This document shows, piece by piece, positions 19,904-29,284 of a DNA stretch of 64,000 nt (its first letter is position 1; every line of letters starts with the position of its first letter). The notes beneath the pieces were generated by a model that saw only the letters and a list, made by a program, of their open reading frames with translations, was not told the DNA's origin and searched no databases. The translations under genes and the position numbers were made by a program. The stretch comes from Prorocentrum cordatum. Taxonomy: Eukaryota > Sar > Dinophyceae > Prorocentrales > Prorocentraceae. Location of the stretch: contig CAUYUJ010001459.1 in NCBI GenBank assembly GCA_963575745.1, positions 129,573-193,572 of the forward strand. The letters are read 5' to 3'.

Positions 19904-19970
19904 GAGGGAGGGGTGGTGGGCGCTGATTGGCGACGGCAGGTCACGGTGTGACAGAGCCGCCTGCGCGCCA

Positions 19971-20440
19971 TCATAGCTGCGCCTGCCACTCTTCCCACTC
20001 TGCCTCGGCGAGGGGGGCTGAGACCCCCGCCGGGGGATCGTCGACGTGAGCCTTCGGCGCCCTGCCCGCGCGCAGGTTCGCAAGGTGCCACGGCTGCTTG
20101 GGGCGGCCATTGCAACCGTCGCGGAGGCCTGCCAGGTGGCGTTGGGCGTGCTGGCCGCACCGCTGGCACCATACCCACGTCGACGTCTTCCATAGCGGGT
20201 GGCCGTTCTAGGAGGCGCCGGCCGTCGCGAACACCATGGGGAGGTTGGCGGCGACGTGCCCTCTACAGCATTCGTATTGCAGCACCTGCAACGGTGCGCG
20301 GCGGGGGCATTTCACGCACTCCCACCGACCACCTGGCCGACGCTGAACGTCGTGGGCCTGAGCTGGGTCGGGCACGAACTGGACTGGGCTGGCGAGACTT
20401 TGGCAACTCCTGCACAACAGGCCATCGGGAGTGCTCGTCC
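19971..20440 (-). pseudogene. LINE-2 C-terminal Cys/His region
   Basis: From about 20193 downward the frame reads WVWCQRCGQHAQRHLAGLRD then GCNGRPKQPWHL, a W-C-C-H-C arrangement like a small zinc-binding module, and ends EWEEWQAQL-stop. Just before it, in another frame, is GGRWECVKCPRR with a later YECCRGH. Similar Cys motifs close other dinoflagellate LINE polyproteins, by my recollection of the family. Confidence 0.55.
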
Positions 20441-21400
20441 AAGACCCGCGTGGTGATCTCCTTTTGGGAATTCAACACGTAGTGGATCTTCTCCGCCGCT
20501 GCGTTGCAGGCCTCGTCGATGTGCTGCAGCATGACGTTGGTGCCGCATTCATCTCCGCGGCCCGCTCGTTCGTCCGCCGCCTTGTTGGCCTGGGCGACGC
20601 GCCGCTGCTCGCAATCCAGCGACTCCATCACGGCCGCAGGGCGATGGGCCTTCACCTTGCGGAACTGCACGCCGTTGGGGCCCAGCCCGATGTCCCGCAG
20701 CCTCGCCCGTACCTGTCGCCACAAGTCTGCATTCGGGCGGCGTGAGGCGGTGCACCACCGCTCACCAGCGGCCACTCCATCAATGACGGACTGCCTGTCG
20801 ACGTGCAGGGCCATCGGCGCGTCGGCATGCACTAATGGGCGCTCGATGGCCTGCAGCTCGGCGCGGTCGATGTTCCGGTGCACGGGCAGGCTTTGAGGCA
20901 GCGGCCCCCGCGCAGCCACCTGAACGACGGCGCCCTCTCACCACCCACCAAACCACCCCAACCCAACCCGAAGGCCCCAACTTATCCTCGATTTCCAGTG
21001 GGGGGGGTCGTGGAACATCGAGAAAACACATATGGAACCCGTATCCCCCCCCAACCCGAAATTCGGGTCTTCGGGTTGGGTTGGGGTGGTCTGGTAGGTA
21101 GCCACCCTCGGGGTCCATCATCGCGGCTGCCTGGCCCCCTCGGCCGAACCACTTCCAGCGCCCCTTCAAGCTGCCATCGGTGCCGACGCCCCCCGTTCGG
21201 TAGCAGTCTTCCCCTTCCCAGTGCCCCTCGAGGACCCGGGCCTCGAGGGGCCGACGAAGACCTGGATGGGGGAGTGGTGCCCGGTCACAGCCAACGGTCG
21301 TTGCTGGTGGCCATCGCGCGCTGCCAACGAGGCGGGAGCGCCTCCCGACGGTGCCGCAAACCGGGGCAGCAGGCCCAGCGGTGCTTCGGCGTGCCAGCAA
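20440..21400 (-). pseudogene. LINE-2 RNase H domain, split by MITE-1
   Basis: The first half lies at higher coordinates: GVGTDGSLKGRWKWFGRGG, with the Asp codon at about 21175-21177. MITE-1 (20938-21100) follows. The second half resumes with HRNIDRAELQAIERPL (catalytic Glu), APMALHVDRQSVIDGV (second Asp), RKVKAHRP and NKAADERAGRG. All expected acidic residues can be seen, so the domain was probably functional before the insertion. The frames before and after the MITE differ by one position. Confidence 0.75.
20938..21100. mobile_element. MITE-1, copy 1 (inside LINE-2 RNase H)
   Basis: Starts TCACCACCCACCAAACCACC and ends with the inverted GGGTTGGGTTGGGGTGGTCT. The core inverted end is CCACCCCAACCCAACCCGA. 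Flanking 9-mers GGCGCCCTC (20929-20937) and GCCACCCTC (21101-21109) match at 7 of 9 positions. The interior is non-coding, although a frame stays open across it by chance. Confidence 0.82.
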
Positions 21401-21650
21401 CCTCGCGCCCGTCAGCTAAGTGCAGCTGGCACCACGGCAGCGTCACGACTCATGCATGCCAAGCCCTGTTCTGCGTCCACGCCCAGGCAGAGACGCTCCG
21501 GGCAGCAGCAGACGCGCCCGCGCACCAACGGCGCTGCCAACGCCTGAACCACTTCTGGAGAGTCTCGGCGAACGGGGCGGGCGCAAGCGCACTGTCATCG
21601 GCGACCCGCGCCTCCCACTGCTGCAGCTCCGCGTCGAGCTCCGCCCTTGC

Positions 21651-22400
21651 CTAGACATCCCAGGAGTACACCACTCCCATGTCGATGATGTGACCCTCCC
21701 TGCTGACAATGGTGCGCCAGGACGGCCACGTCCACCCCAGGCGACGAGCAGCCAGCGCGCATGAGGAGGCTGGCCCCATCTGAGCTGACTGCGACTCGTC
21801 GTGCAGCAGCCGGATCTGCTGCCGTTTCCAGGCCTCCGACATGGTGGGAGACAGTCCTGGGTGGCCCCACACGTGCTCGGCCCAGGCTGCTATTGGCGCT
21901 GACGTAAGGGCGGGGCCAGGGTCCTCGCCGAAGCACGCCAACCTCAGCGTCGTCGAGCGGTGCCTCGAACGACCTGGCAGCGCTGCGTTCACCATGCTCC
22001 AGAGTTGTGCGACCTCCTGAGGAGTGAGGCCAATCGCCCTGTGCTCGTGGGTGGCCGCTGGCAGGAGGCCCCCCTTGGAGACCAGCAGAACCCTGGCCCC
22101 CCATCTCTTGGCCTTGACGACCAAGCGCCGGCGCTCAGCGAGCACTCGAACGCGACCAGCTCGTTGAGGGCGGTCGCGAGCCAGGCGCCGGCGAGACAGG
22201 CGGCGGCGCGCCATGGCAGCCTCCAGCCCGCGGCCTTTCCAGCCTTTCCTGTCAATACCAAGCTGGCTCGCCTGCTGCTCCATGTGGATGCCGAGCCTGG
22301 CGAGCCTCCTCCCTAGCGCGTGGCCCACCCGAGCGGAGGTGGCGAGGCCTACTGATTTTCCCGGCACCTCCCCCGGTCCACGCTGACCTCCAGTTGCAAC
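21651..22400 (-). pseudogene. LINE-2 post-RT thumb/connector
   Basis: Open for about 250 codons in one frame, beginning after the RT and ending VYSWDV-stop at 21651. Arg-rich with ordered segments such as LTPQEVAQLWSMVNAALPGR and WPSWRTIVSREGHIIDMGVV. Corresponds to the region between RT and RNase H. No catalytic motif is expected here. Beyond 21650 the frame changes and runs to RNase H. Confidence 0.6.
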
Positions 22401-22667
22401 GTGGACTCCACGGTGCGCAAGAACCACTGCGCGCCGTCGGCCATGTCGTCCACCACTTGCCAGGCGATGCCCCGGGCCCGCACGGTGATGTCATCCACGT
22501 ACTTCGCCAGGCCGATTTGCGGCCAGCGCGACGCCAGGGTGTCGCAGGGCTCGAGAAGACGAGGTGCAAGGCAGCAGTGGCGAACCGGCTGCCGGAGACT
22601 ATCGCGGAGATCACCTGGACCGTCCTGCTGTGCGCTCCCTCCACCGCGATAGTCCAGACAGCGGAGT
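22349..22667 (-). pseudogene. LINE-2 reverse transcriptase palm with YVDD
   Basis: Motif B-like ISAIVSGSRFATAALHLVF is in one frame. After a frameshift, WPQIGLAKYVDDITVRARG carries the intact catalytic YVDD (complement of 22490-22501). QVVDDMADGAQWFLRTVEST follows. Only the C-terminal half of the palm remains. Upstream is replaced by the GGGA/GGA tract. Unlike LINE-1, motif C here is intact. Confidence 0.78.
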
Positions 22668-22669
22668 AG

Positions 22670-22826
22670 CTGGAGGGAGGAAGGGAGGGAGGGAGGGAGG
22701 GAGAGGGAGGAGGAGGAGGAGGAGGAACGAGGGAGGGAGAGGGAGGGAGGGAGGGAGGGAGAGGGAGGAGGAGGAGGAGGAGGAGGAGGAGGAGGAGGAG
22801 GAGGAGGAGAAGGAGGAGGAAGAAGC
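22670..22826 (+). repeat. GGGA / GGA tract truncating LINE-2
   Basis: GGGAGGGAGG units grading into GGA units. Abuts the RT fragment directly. Confidence 0.9.
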
Positions 22827-22946
22827 CCAGGACGGGCCAGGAGCGAGCCCAGAACCGGCCCAGGAAAGGCCCAGGGCCCACCCAGAGCGGTCTGAAATCG
22901 GCCATGCTCGGGGGTCGCTGCCGGTCCAGTCGGTCTTCTCGGGCCG

Positions 22947-23125
22947 GGCGAAAGGGGGGGATTGGGAAAGGGGGGGTTACGAAATTTGCTGCATGCAGCT
23001 GGTTTCGGCCTCACCGAGGGGCCCATTCCTCGATACACAGCCGCCTCCGGCGCCGGGAGGCGCCGGGAAAATCAGCTACGCGAGCTGATTCTCAAACCCC
23101 CCCTTTGCTATCCCCCCTTTTGTCC
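22947..23125. mobile_element. TIR-V element with G-run ends
   Basis: The left end has GCGAAAGGGGGGGATTGGGA then AAGGGGGGGTTACGA. The complement of the right end reads GGACAAAAGGGGGGATAGC then AAAGGGGGGGTTTGAG. About 50 bp of inverted match flank a CGCCTCCGGCGCCGGGAGGC palindrome. Non-coding MITE. The paired G runs could form quadruplexes. Confidence 0.72.
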
Positions 23126-23174
23126 GACCCGATCTTCGGTTGTGCTTCGACGATTCTCTCGAGGGCCCCCAAAC

Positions 23175-23483
23175 GGTTCCAAGACCGTGCGGTGACGGAC
23201 CGCGCGGTGAGGTCTTTTGGTGTTTTGTTTTCATTGTTTTGCCGATCGGCGCGGGCCCCCCCCCCCATGGAGTAGATCTTGGCTGTTTTGGCGCCTGTTT
23301 CGAGCAGGCGGAGCCTCTCCCCCAGGGGCCGCACGGTCGCAAACAGTCGCACTGCGCAGAGGTCCAGAGCCAGACCCCCTCCTCCCCCTCCCCTTCCGCC
23401 CAATGTCGAAGCGCCGAATAAAAAAGCGCTCACTTGGGCTTTCGAGTTCACCGCGCGGTCCGTTACCACACGGTTTTGGGACC
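23175..23483. mobile_element. TIR-L element, full copy
   Basis: The 37-bp terminal inverted repeats (23175-23211 and 23447-23483) share 32 positions. The core is ACGGACCGCGCGGTGA. All five mismatches are transitions. The interior matches 3060-3292. No open frame resembles a transposase. Clear target duplications were not found. Confidence 0.8.
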
Positions 23484-24460
23484 CCCGATCCTCAGGACGT
23501 GTGTTTTCACTTATGCCCCGTTTAGCTCCGCTGATCGCACGCGGCCCGTGTCGGTCCTCATTGCACGGCTTCCGTCGTGTTGACGGGTTTTTTGGACAGG
23601 GACACGTTGGCGCTAACACACGTTTTTTCGTCGGCGGCGAGGCAGGACTGCTGTCTGGGTGGACAGTACGTGGCCCGTCTAGGAGCACCTAACCGCTGCA
23701 GTAACCGATGTGCAAGGACCGCACCCGAAGGAGTTGAGTGCCACGTGGTGTCTGACTGGACATGACATGGCGGGTCCAGGGGCACCTCACCGGTGCACAA
23801 GCCTGTGTGAGCGGACTGCGGCAGAGAGTTGGCGCCAGCACATGTTCTGAGGATCATCGGGTGCCGCTGGCGTGGGCGGCCGTGCCAGGCAAGAGCTGCG
23901 GGAGGTCCGCGCCGATGTCTGGGATCGGAGCCGGAGGCCCTTGTCGGCGCCTGTGTCGCCACCCCCGACGCGCCGATCCAAGGCATCTGCGCGGGCCTCC
24001 AGAAGTTCAGGCTTATGTTTTGTTGGTCCCTCTGTCATCGACTGTGGGCCAGGGATCCCGGTCCCGCCCAGGAGCCTGGGGTTCTGCCACCGGGGGCTTA
24101 CCGACGGCCCCTAATTTTGAGCCGAGGTGTCCCGCCCTGAGCCAGTCTCCCTTTGTTGCTCCCCCAGACGGTGTCTGGGGAGTCGGCTTGCCAGCTCGAC
24201 GAGATCCTCTGGTGTCCGTAGTGTTAGTGTAGCTGACCCAATGGTCGGACGTTATTGTTGTGACCCGTGGACCTCCACGATTGTGGTTCCTTCCAGGCGC
24301 GCTCAGGCTACCACTCCTTCCCTCCTCCCTCCATCCGTCCTCTGTCTTAGCCTTCCACCTATTCCTGTCCTGTGTCATTTCCATTCAATGCATATTCTTA
24401 AGGTACTATAATCTAATATTAATTGGTACTCCCAGATGCTGCCACGAAACTTCTGAACAC
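23484..24460. other. Unassigned interval with a weak duplication and TIR-M relict
   Basis: Two diverged copies of a segment of about 100 bp (GTGGACAGTACGTGGCCCGT type near 23670 and TGGACATGACATGGCGGGTC near 23757). GC-rich inverted segments near 23885-24020 recall TIR-M. No gene recognised. Confidence 0.4.
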
Positions 24461-24696
24461 CTTGTTTTTCTCCTTCACGTTGTTCAGTTACAGCTCGTTG
24501 CTGAGAGTTCCGGTTCAGAACGTAAGCCATAATCGTATCAGGATGATGACAGCGTTCCGAGCAGTACGATCTGCATACTGGTGTAGACGTCGCCAGACAG
24601 TAACATCTAAGTCCAGAACGTGTTCGGCAACCTTCAGCTTTTTTATCTGGGACCTGCCCGACCGCGAATACGACTCATCTGTTTCCTCAGGTAGAC

Positions 24697-25090
24697 GAGG
24701 CCATTGAACATGACTTGCACATTGCTTTGTCTGAGCGGCAGGCAGGGATAAGGCAGATCTTCCACTCAAATTCCAAACTGGAGCACACCGTAAACACGTC
24801 GATGGTACAGCACGGTGGATTAACCGAAATCTCGAGGCCCGTGTACTTGACGGACTGGATAGGAGATGCTGAACCGATCCCACCACAGTAGACGCCATGT
24901 ACGTTTTCTGTCCGAGTGTCATGGTCCAACTGCCCACGCGCATCGATCGAAATGCCAGTGATGTTCGATGCTCTGTCGTGTGGAATGGTCTCAGCAGCAG
25001 ACCAAATCCTAGACCAGGAAGAATACATATCGTGGAGGAGGAGGAGGAGGAGGAGGAGGAGGAGGAGGAGGAGGAGGATATGTGATGTTC
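24697..25090 (-). CDS. Open frame of unknown function (possible exon)
   Basis: A stretch less GC-rich than its surroundings. One minus-strand frame, about 115 codons, reads through WSRIWSAAETIPHDRASNIT and, further on, GVYCGGIGSASPIQSVKYTG, ending at a stop near 24707. A second minus frame is open over much of the same DNA. Composition is balanced, not repeat-like. The first codons run into the GAG tract, so no start is credible. I recognise no family. It could be a real exon or chance openness. Confidence 0.2.
25036..25078 (+). repeat. (GAG)n tract
   Basis: Short, nearly pure GAG tract. Confidence 0.92.
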
Positions 25091-25627
25091 GTGATTCACC
25101 TTGTCGTCGTTCTCGCCTGACCCGTCGTCTCGCTCCGCTCGCCGCGTTTAGCACAGCATGCCATGCCGGATGGCCCCCATCTTATAGCATGCCACCACCG
25201 CCACCTTTGTCCTCCGTCCGCTGTCCTCCGTCCGTGTTCTTCTCTGCTCCCTCCCTCCTTCCCTCCTCTCCCCACCCTCCACCCCTCCCTCCGCCGTCCT
25301 CGTTTCTCCTCCCCTCCCTTCCCTTGCTCCTCCCTCAGCCTCAACACTCTTTCCGATCTCCCTCTACCAGCTTCTCTTTTTCCTCCTCCTTCGTTCCCCC
25401 CCCCCCTCTCGTCGGAATCGGAGCAGCTGGGAGCGCGACAGGTGAACTGCAGCGGCTTCGAAGGGCTCTTCGACTTCCTGTACCTCCCCTACGACCTGAA
25501 GAAGGCCAGTCGCTCCGCAGCTGCAGCACGCGCGCGCCGCCACAGGTCGGGCCCGAGTGCAGAGGCACGCGCGCAGCCATCATGCTGGGAACTCTCTGGT
25601 GGTGCCGTCCACCCTCCCTCCGCCGGG
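25085..25627. other. C/T-rich interval, no gene recognised
   Basis: Long pyrimidine-rich stretch (about 25190-25420), then mixed sequence. Open frames are Pro/Ser-rich with no domain. Confidence 0.35.
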
Positions 25628-25822
25628 CGGCGCCTGCAGTGGAGACCCCTGCCAAGAAACGCCCCGCTTGCCTCCAGGGCGCCCTGGGTGTCTTGGGTTT
25701 CGATGGTCTTGCCGTGGCAAGAGCGACGCTCCTGCAGCAAAGCTCAATGGACCTCCTGGGGTCTCGGGGTTGCGTTTCTTGTGGGAGGTCTTCTTGTGGA
25801 CTGGCCTCCGCTGTATCGTGAG
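25628..25822 (+). repeat. Repeat O, copy 1 (possible old exon)
   Basis: Matches 54660-54838 from GCAGTGGAGACCC to GGACTGGCCTCCGCTGTA. In the same phase both read VET(P/H)AKK(R/H)PACLQGAL followed by a two-residue variation and LGFDG. Over that stretch about half the substitutions are synonymous. This copy contains about 25 extra bp (AGAGCGACGCTCCTGCAGC). Confidence 0.6.
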
Positions 25823-26049
25823 CGCCTCGGGCCGTGCTGGGCTAGTAGCAGGGTGCGTCTGTGCTCCTTTCCACCTCCTCCAGCTCCCCTCGCTCCATAC
25901 TCGCCCGGTGTGCATGGCGTCTTCAGCGTAGTGCACACCCCCGGCAACGTTGCCCTCTGGCGCCTTTTCGCGGATTTCCGAGTTCCGAGTTCCATATTGC
26001 GAAGGCCTTACGGCCGGTGCCGCCGACCCTGGAGGGCGACCCATGCTTT

Positions 26050-26480
26050 CTCTAATGTGGCGGGTGGGGCCTCTTGGGGGTATCTTTGGGTCTCGTGTGG
26101 GGGGGGGTCGTGTTGGGGCTCGTCGGGCCCCCCGTCTGGGCACCCTGTTGGTCTTGAGGCTCTCTTGGGTCATTTTGGGACTCTCTTGAGGCCTCTTGGG
26201 CTATCTTGGGGCAATCTTGGGGGCATCTGGGGCCGTCTTGGAGCGTCGGCAAGTTGAAACGGCGAGAACGCCAAAATCTGTCAAAAACTCTAAGGAAATC
26301 ATTGATTTTTCCCTCTTCGTGCCCTCTTAGGATTGCTCTTGGAGACTTCTTGGAGCGTCTTGGCAATCTCTTGGGCCGTCTGGAGGCTACTTTGGCGTCT
26401 TCGACCGATGGTTCGGCGATTCGGGGCCCTCTGGAGCCGTCTTGGAAGCCTCTTGGGGCACTCTTGGCCAGTCTGGGGGC
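26050..26480 (+). repeat. MIN-D array, block 1
   Basis: Degenerate 12-bp units of the type GGCCTCTTGGGG and GCCGTCTTGGAG. An A+T-rich module near 26251-26310 (GAACGCCAAAATCTGTC, then ATTGATTTTT) is shared with the 27-29 kb array. Confidence 0.85.
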
Positions 26481-26499
26481 TTTTCTAGGTCCCGGGACA

Positions 26500-26640
26500 T
26501 CCCGGGGGGGATGCGTATCTGCCCCCCCCCCCCCCCCCCCCCCCCGGGACCCCCCCCCGGGACCCACCCCCCGGGACCCCCCCCCCCGGGACCCCCCCCC
26601 CGGACCCCCCCCGGACCCCCCCCTCCCCCCCCCCCCGTTC
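26500..26640 (+). repeat. Poly-C / CCCGGGACCC tract
   Basis: Long C runs with repeated CCCCCGGGAC units. Unstable homopolymer where consensus length may be unreliable. Confidence 0.85.
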
Positions 26641-27099
26641 CGAGTTCATATTTGCCCCCTCCCTCGGAGTCGACCGCAGGGCTTCTTCTGGTGCGCGCTC
26701 GGACTAGGATCGCGAGGCCGGTCCAGCCAGGTGCGCGGAGGTTCCCCAGGAGCGGGGGAGGCAGCAACAAGTTGCACATCTCTCCCCCCCTCTCATCTGC
26801 GGCCAAAAAACGGAAGGTCCCTCTTCCAGCACTTCCCTCCTGCTTTCTTCCTCCTCTTCTTCCTTACCCTATTTCCGACTCTTCATTCCTGCCTCCTCCA
26901 TCCTGCCTTTTCCTCTTCTTTCTCCCGCCTTCTTCTCCTCTTTTTCCTCCTCCTCCCGTCTCCCCTTCCTCCAGGTGGCACGAGTGACTCCCCTTGCACT
27001 CATACCTTCCGTATGCCCCCTCCCCACGCTCCGTTCGACCGAACTTCCGCAGCGGGCAGTTTCGGCAGGAGTGCCGCTGCGGCTCACGGATGCCATTGC
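26641..27099. other. Pyrimidine-rich interval, no gene recognised
   Basis: Contains CTTCCTCC-rich sequence at about 26820-26980. No splice pair or domain recognised. Confidence 0.35.
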
Positions 27100-27190
27100 T
27101 CAGATGATTTCATTTACGCCACACTGCCGACCCCTCGGATGAGAGTCGTTGTTGCGGCTTCTGGGTGCTGCGTGGCGGATGTTTGTATGT
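27100..27190 (+). repeat. Repeat Q, boundary of the MIN-D array
   Basis: TTTACGCCACACTGCCGACC and GTTGCGGCTTCTGGGTGCTG are also found, inverted, at about 31335-31405 beyond the other end of the MIN-D territory. Confidence 0.65.
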
Positions 27191-27329
27191 ATATCGAAGG
27201 CGCTCACGGCGAATCTCCGCCGCCCCATTGCCTTCTAGAATCGCCCATGTGGCCGAGCGTTGCGGCAAGAGCTCCGCCAAGCTATCGGGCCATGTGTTCC
27301 CCCAACCGTTGTGGAAACCCTTCGGGGAG

Positions 27330-28960
27330 CACTTGGGGGGAGATGGCGGGGAAGGCGTTGGAGGCATCTTGGAGGCCATCTTGGCCGTCTTGGAGGTCAT
27401 CTTGGGCGTCTTGGGGGCCCCTTGGGCCGTCTTGGGGCCTTCTTGGGGCCTTCTTGGGGGCCTCTTGGGTTGTCATGGGGCCATATTGGAGGCCTCTTGG
27501 GCGCTCTTGGGTCGATGTTGGGGGCCGCTTGGGCCGTCTTGGGCCGTCGGAGAGCTGAAAAGAAGAACATGCCAAAATTCTTCAAACGCCATCGGAAAAT
27601 CTATGATTTTAAGCGGGAAGACCTTGGAGGCATCTTGGAGGCCATTTTGGCCGTCCTGGAGGTCATTTTGGGCGTCTTGGGGGCCCCTTGGGCCTTCTTG
27701 GGGCCTTCTTGGGGCCGTCTTGGGGGCTTCTTGGGCTGTCATGGGGCCATCTTGGAGGCCTCTTGGGCGCTCTTGGGTCGATGTTGGGGGCCGCTTGGGC
27801 CGTCTTGGGCCGCCGGGTAGCTGAAAAGACGAACATGCCAAAATTCTTCAAACGCCATCGAACAATCTATGATTTTAAGCCTGTCGGGCCTTCCTGGAGG
27901 ACGTCTTGGAGGACTCTTGGGGTGTCTTGGAGGCCTCTAGCGGGCCTGTAGGGCCGTCGTAGGCCATCTTGAGACCATCTTGGGCTGTTTTGGGTGCATC
28001 TTCGGGCCATCTTAGCCGTCTTGACGGCCATTTTGGGCGTCTTGGAGGCATCTTGGAGACCATCTTGGCCGTCTTGGAGGCTATCTTGGGCGTCTTGGGG
28101 GCCTCTTGGACCGTCTTGGGGCCTTCTTGGGGCCCTCTTGGGGGCCTCTTGGGCTGGGGGCCATCTTGGAGGCCTCTTGGGCGCTCTTGGGTCGATGTTG
28201 GGGGCCGCTTGGGCCGTCTTGGGCCGTCGGAGAGCTGAACAGAAGAAAATGCCAACATTCTTCAAACGCCATCGGACAATCAATGATTTTAGGCCTGTCA
28301 GGCCTTCCTGGAGGACGTCTTGTTGGGCTCTTGGGCCGTCTTGGAGGCCTCTTGCGGTCCTTTGGGCAGTTATAGGCCATCTTGAGGCCATCTTGGGCCG
28401 TCTTGGGTGCACCTTGGGGCCATCTTGGCCGTCTTGGAGGCCATCTTGGCCGTCGTGGAGGCATCTTGGAGGCCATCTTGGCCGTCTTGGAGGCTATCTT
28501 GGGCGTCTTGGGGGCCTCTTGGACCGTCTTGGGGCCTTCTTGGGGCCCTCTTGGGGGCCTCTTGGGCCGTCCTGGGGCCGTCTTGGAGGCTTCTCGGGCA
28601 CTCTTCGGTCGATGTTGATGGCTTCTTGGGCAGTCTTGGGCCGTCGGAAGGGCGAAAAGGAGCAAAAGCCACAATCCTTCAAACATCCAAGGAAAATTAA
28701 TGATTTAGACCTCTTCGGGCAGTCCTTGAGGACCCTGGAGGACCTCTTCGAGGCCTCTTGGGCCGTCCTGGAGGTCTCTTGGAGGCCTCTGGGACCGTCT
28801 TGGGCCGTCTGAGGTGTTTCTTGTGCGAACTTGGAGGCATCCTGGACTTTCTTGGGCCGTCTGGAGGCCACCTTGGACCATCTTGGGCGAACTTGGAGGC
28901 CATCTTGGGCCATGCTGGCGGTCTTGAAAGCCATCTTGGCCGTCTTTAGACAAATCTGTA
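27330..28960 (+). repeat. MIN-D higher-order array
   Basis: 12-bp units (GCCATCTTGGAG, GCCGTCTTGGGC) organised in larger repeats. Each ends in a conserved A+T-rich module of about 60 bp: GCTGAAAAGAAGAACATGCC, then AAAATTCTTCAAACGCCATC, then TATGATTTT. Modules lie at about 27556, 27823, 28229 and 28648. The first two higher-order units (about 266 bp) are nearly identical. Open frames rich in G-L-L-G-A-S-W arise because the unit length is a multiple of three. Confidence 0.88.
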
Positions 28961-29066
28961 CGCAAGTTCCGGTCGTTTGCGCGGCCTTGTGCTACTCTCC
29001 GGGGCCCCAGCGGGACGGGCCGAAGCCCCAAGGGAGCTTCCTATAAAATAGCAAAACCGTCTAGTA

Positions 29067-29236
29067 CAGCCGGGGCCCTGGAGAAGGAACCCTTCTCGTC
29101 TGGGAGGGGCTCGGTGTTCCTTGCTTGTTTCGCAGCTTGCATCAGGTTTTCCTTATGTTTTCAATGGGATTTCGGAGTTTGACTTATGGAATTTAGGGTT
29201 CCTTATTTAGGGTTCCTTAGGTCAACGCCCCGACTG
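29067..29236 (+). mobile_element. TIR-G element, copy 2
   Basis: TA (29065-29066), CAGCCGGGGCCCTGGAG at the start, GCCCCGACTG at the end and TA (29237-29238). The interior is collinear with the other two copies. Confidence 0.78.
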
Positions 29237-29284
29237 TATCTCTCACGCCCGGCACCCCTGTGGCAAGCCAACAGGGGGCGGCGG

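Larger units (their letters stand above)
19971..22668 (-). mobile_element. LINE-2, decayed non-LTR retrotransposon (5' truncated)
   Basis: Read on the minus strand: RT palm, long Arg-rich thumb/connector, RNase H and C-terminal Cys region ending at a TGA at 19971-19973. The 5' part (ORF1, endonuclease, RT fingers) is missing. The element is cut off by the purine tract at 22670-22826, by 5' truncation on insertion or by later replacement. A MITE-1 copy interrupts the RNase H. Fewer lesions than LINE-1 suggest it is younger (inference). Confidence 0.82.

Noticed and set aside
20938-21100. MITE-1 as a functional intron (introner) of LINE-2
   Set aside because: Removal at equal offsets of the 9-bp flanks would give GG-AG or GT-GG ends, not GT-AG, and the host is already a pseudogene. 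Kept only as a test suggestion.
27640-27660. MIN-D unit GGCCATTTTGGCC as a derivative of tandem spliced leaders
   Set aside because: Only about 11 bases match the leader and the period is 12 bp rather than 15 or 22. The TCAAG end is never present.
27165-28812. Long frames rich in G-L-L-G-A-S-W-G-P over MIN-D arrays
   Set aside because: The 12-bp unit is a multiple of three, so open frames are automatic. The same peptide pattern appears in inverted arrays on the other strand.
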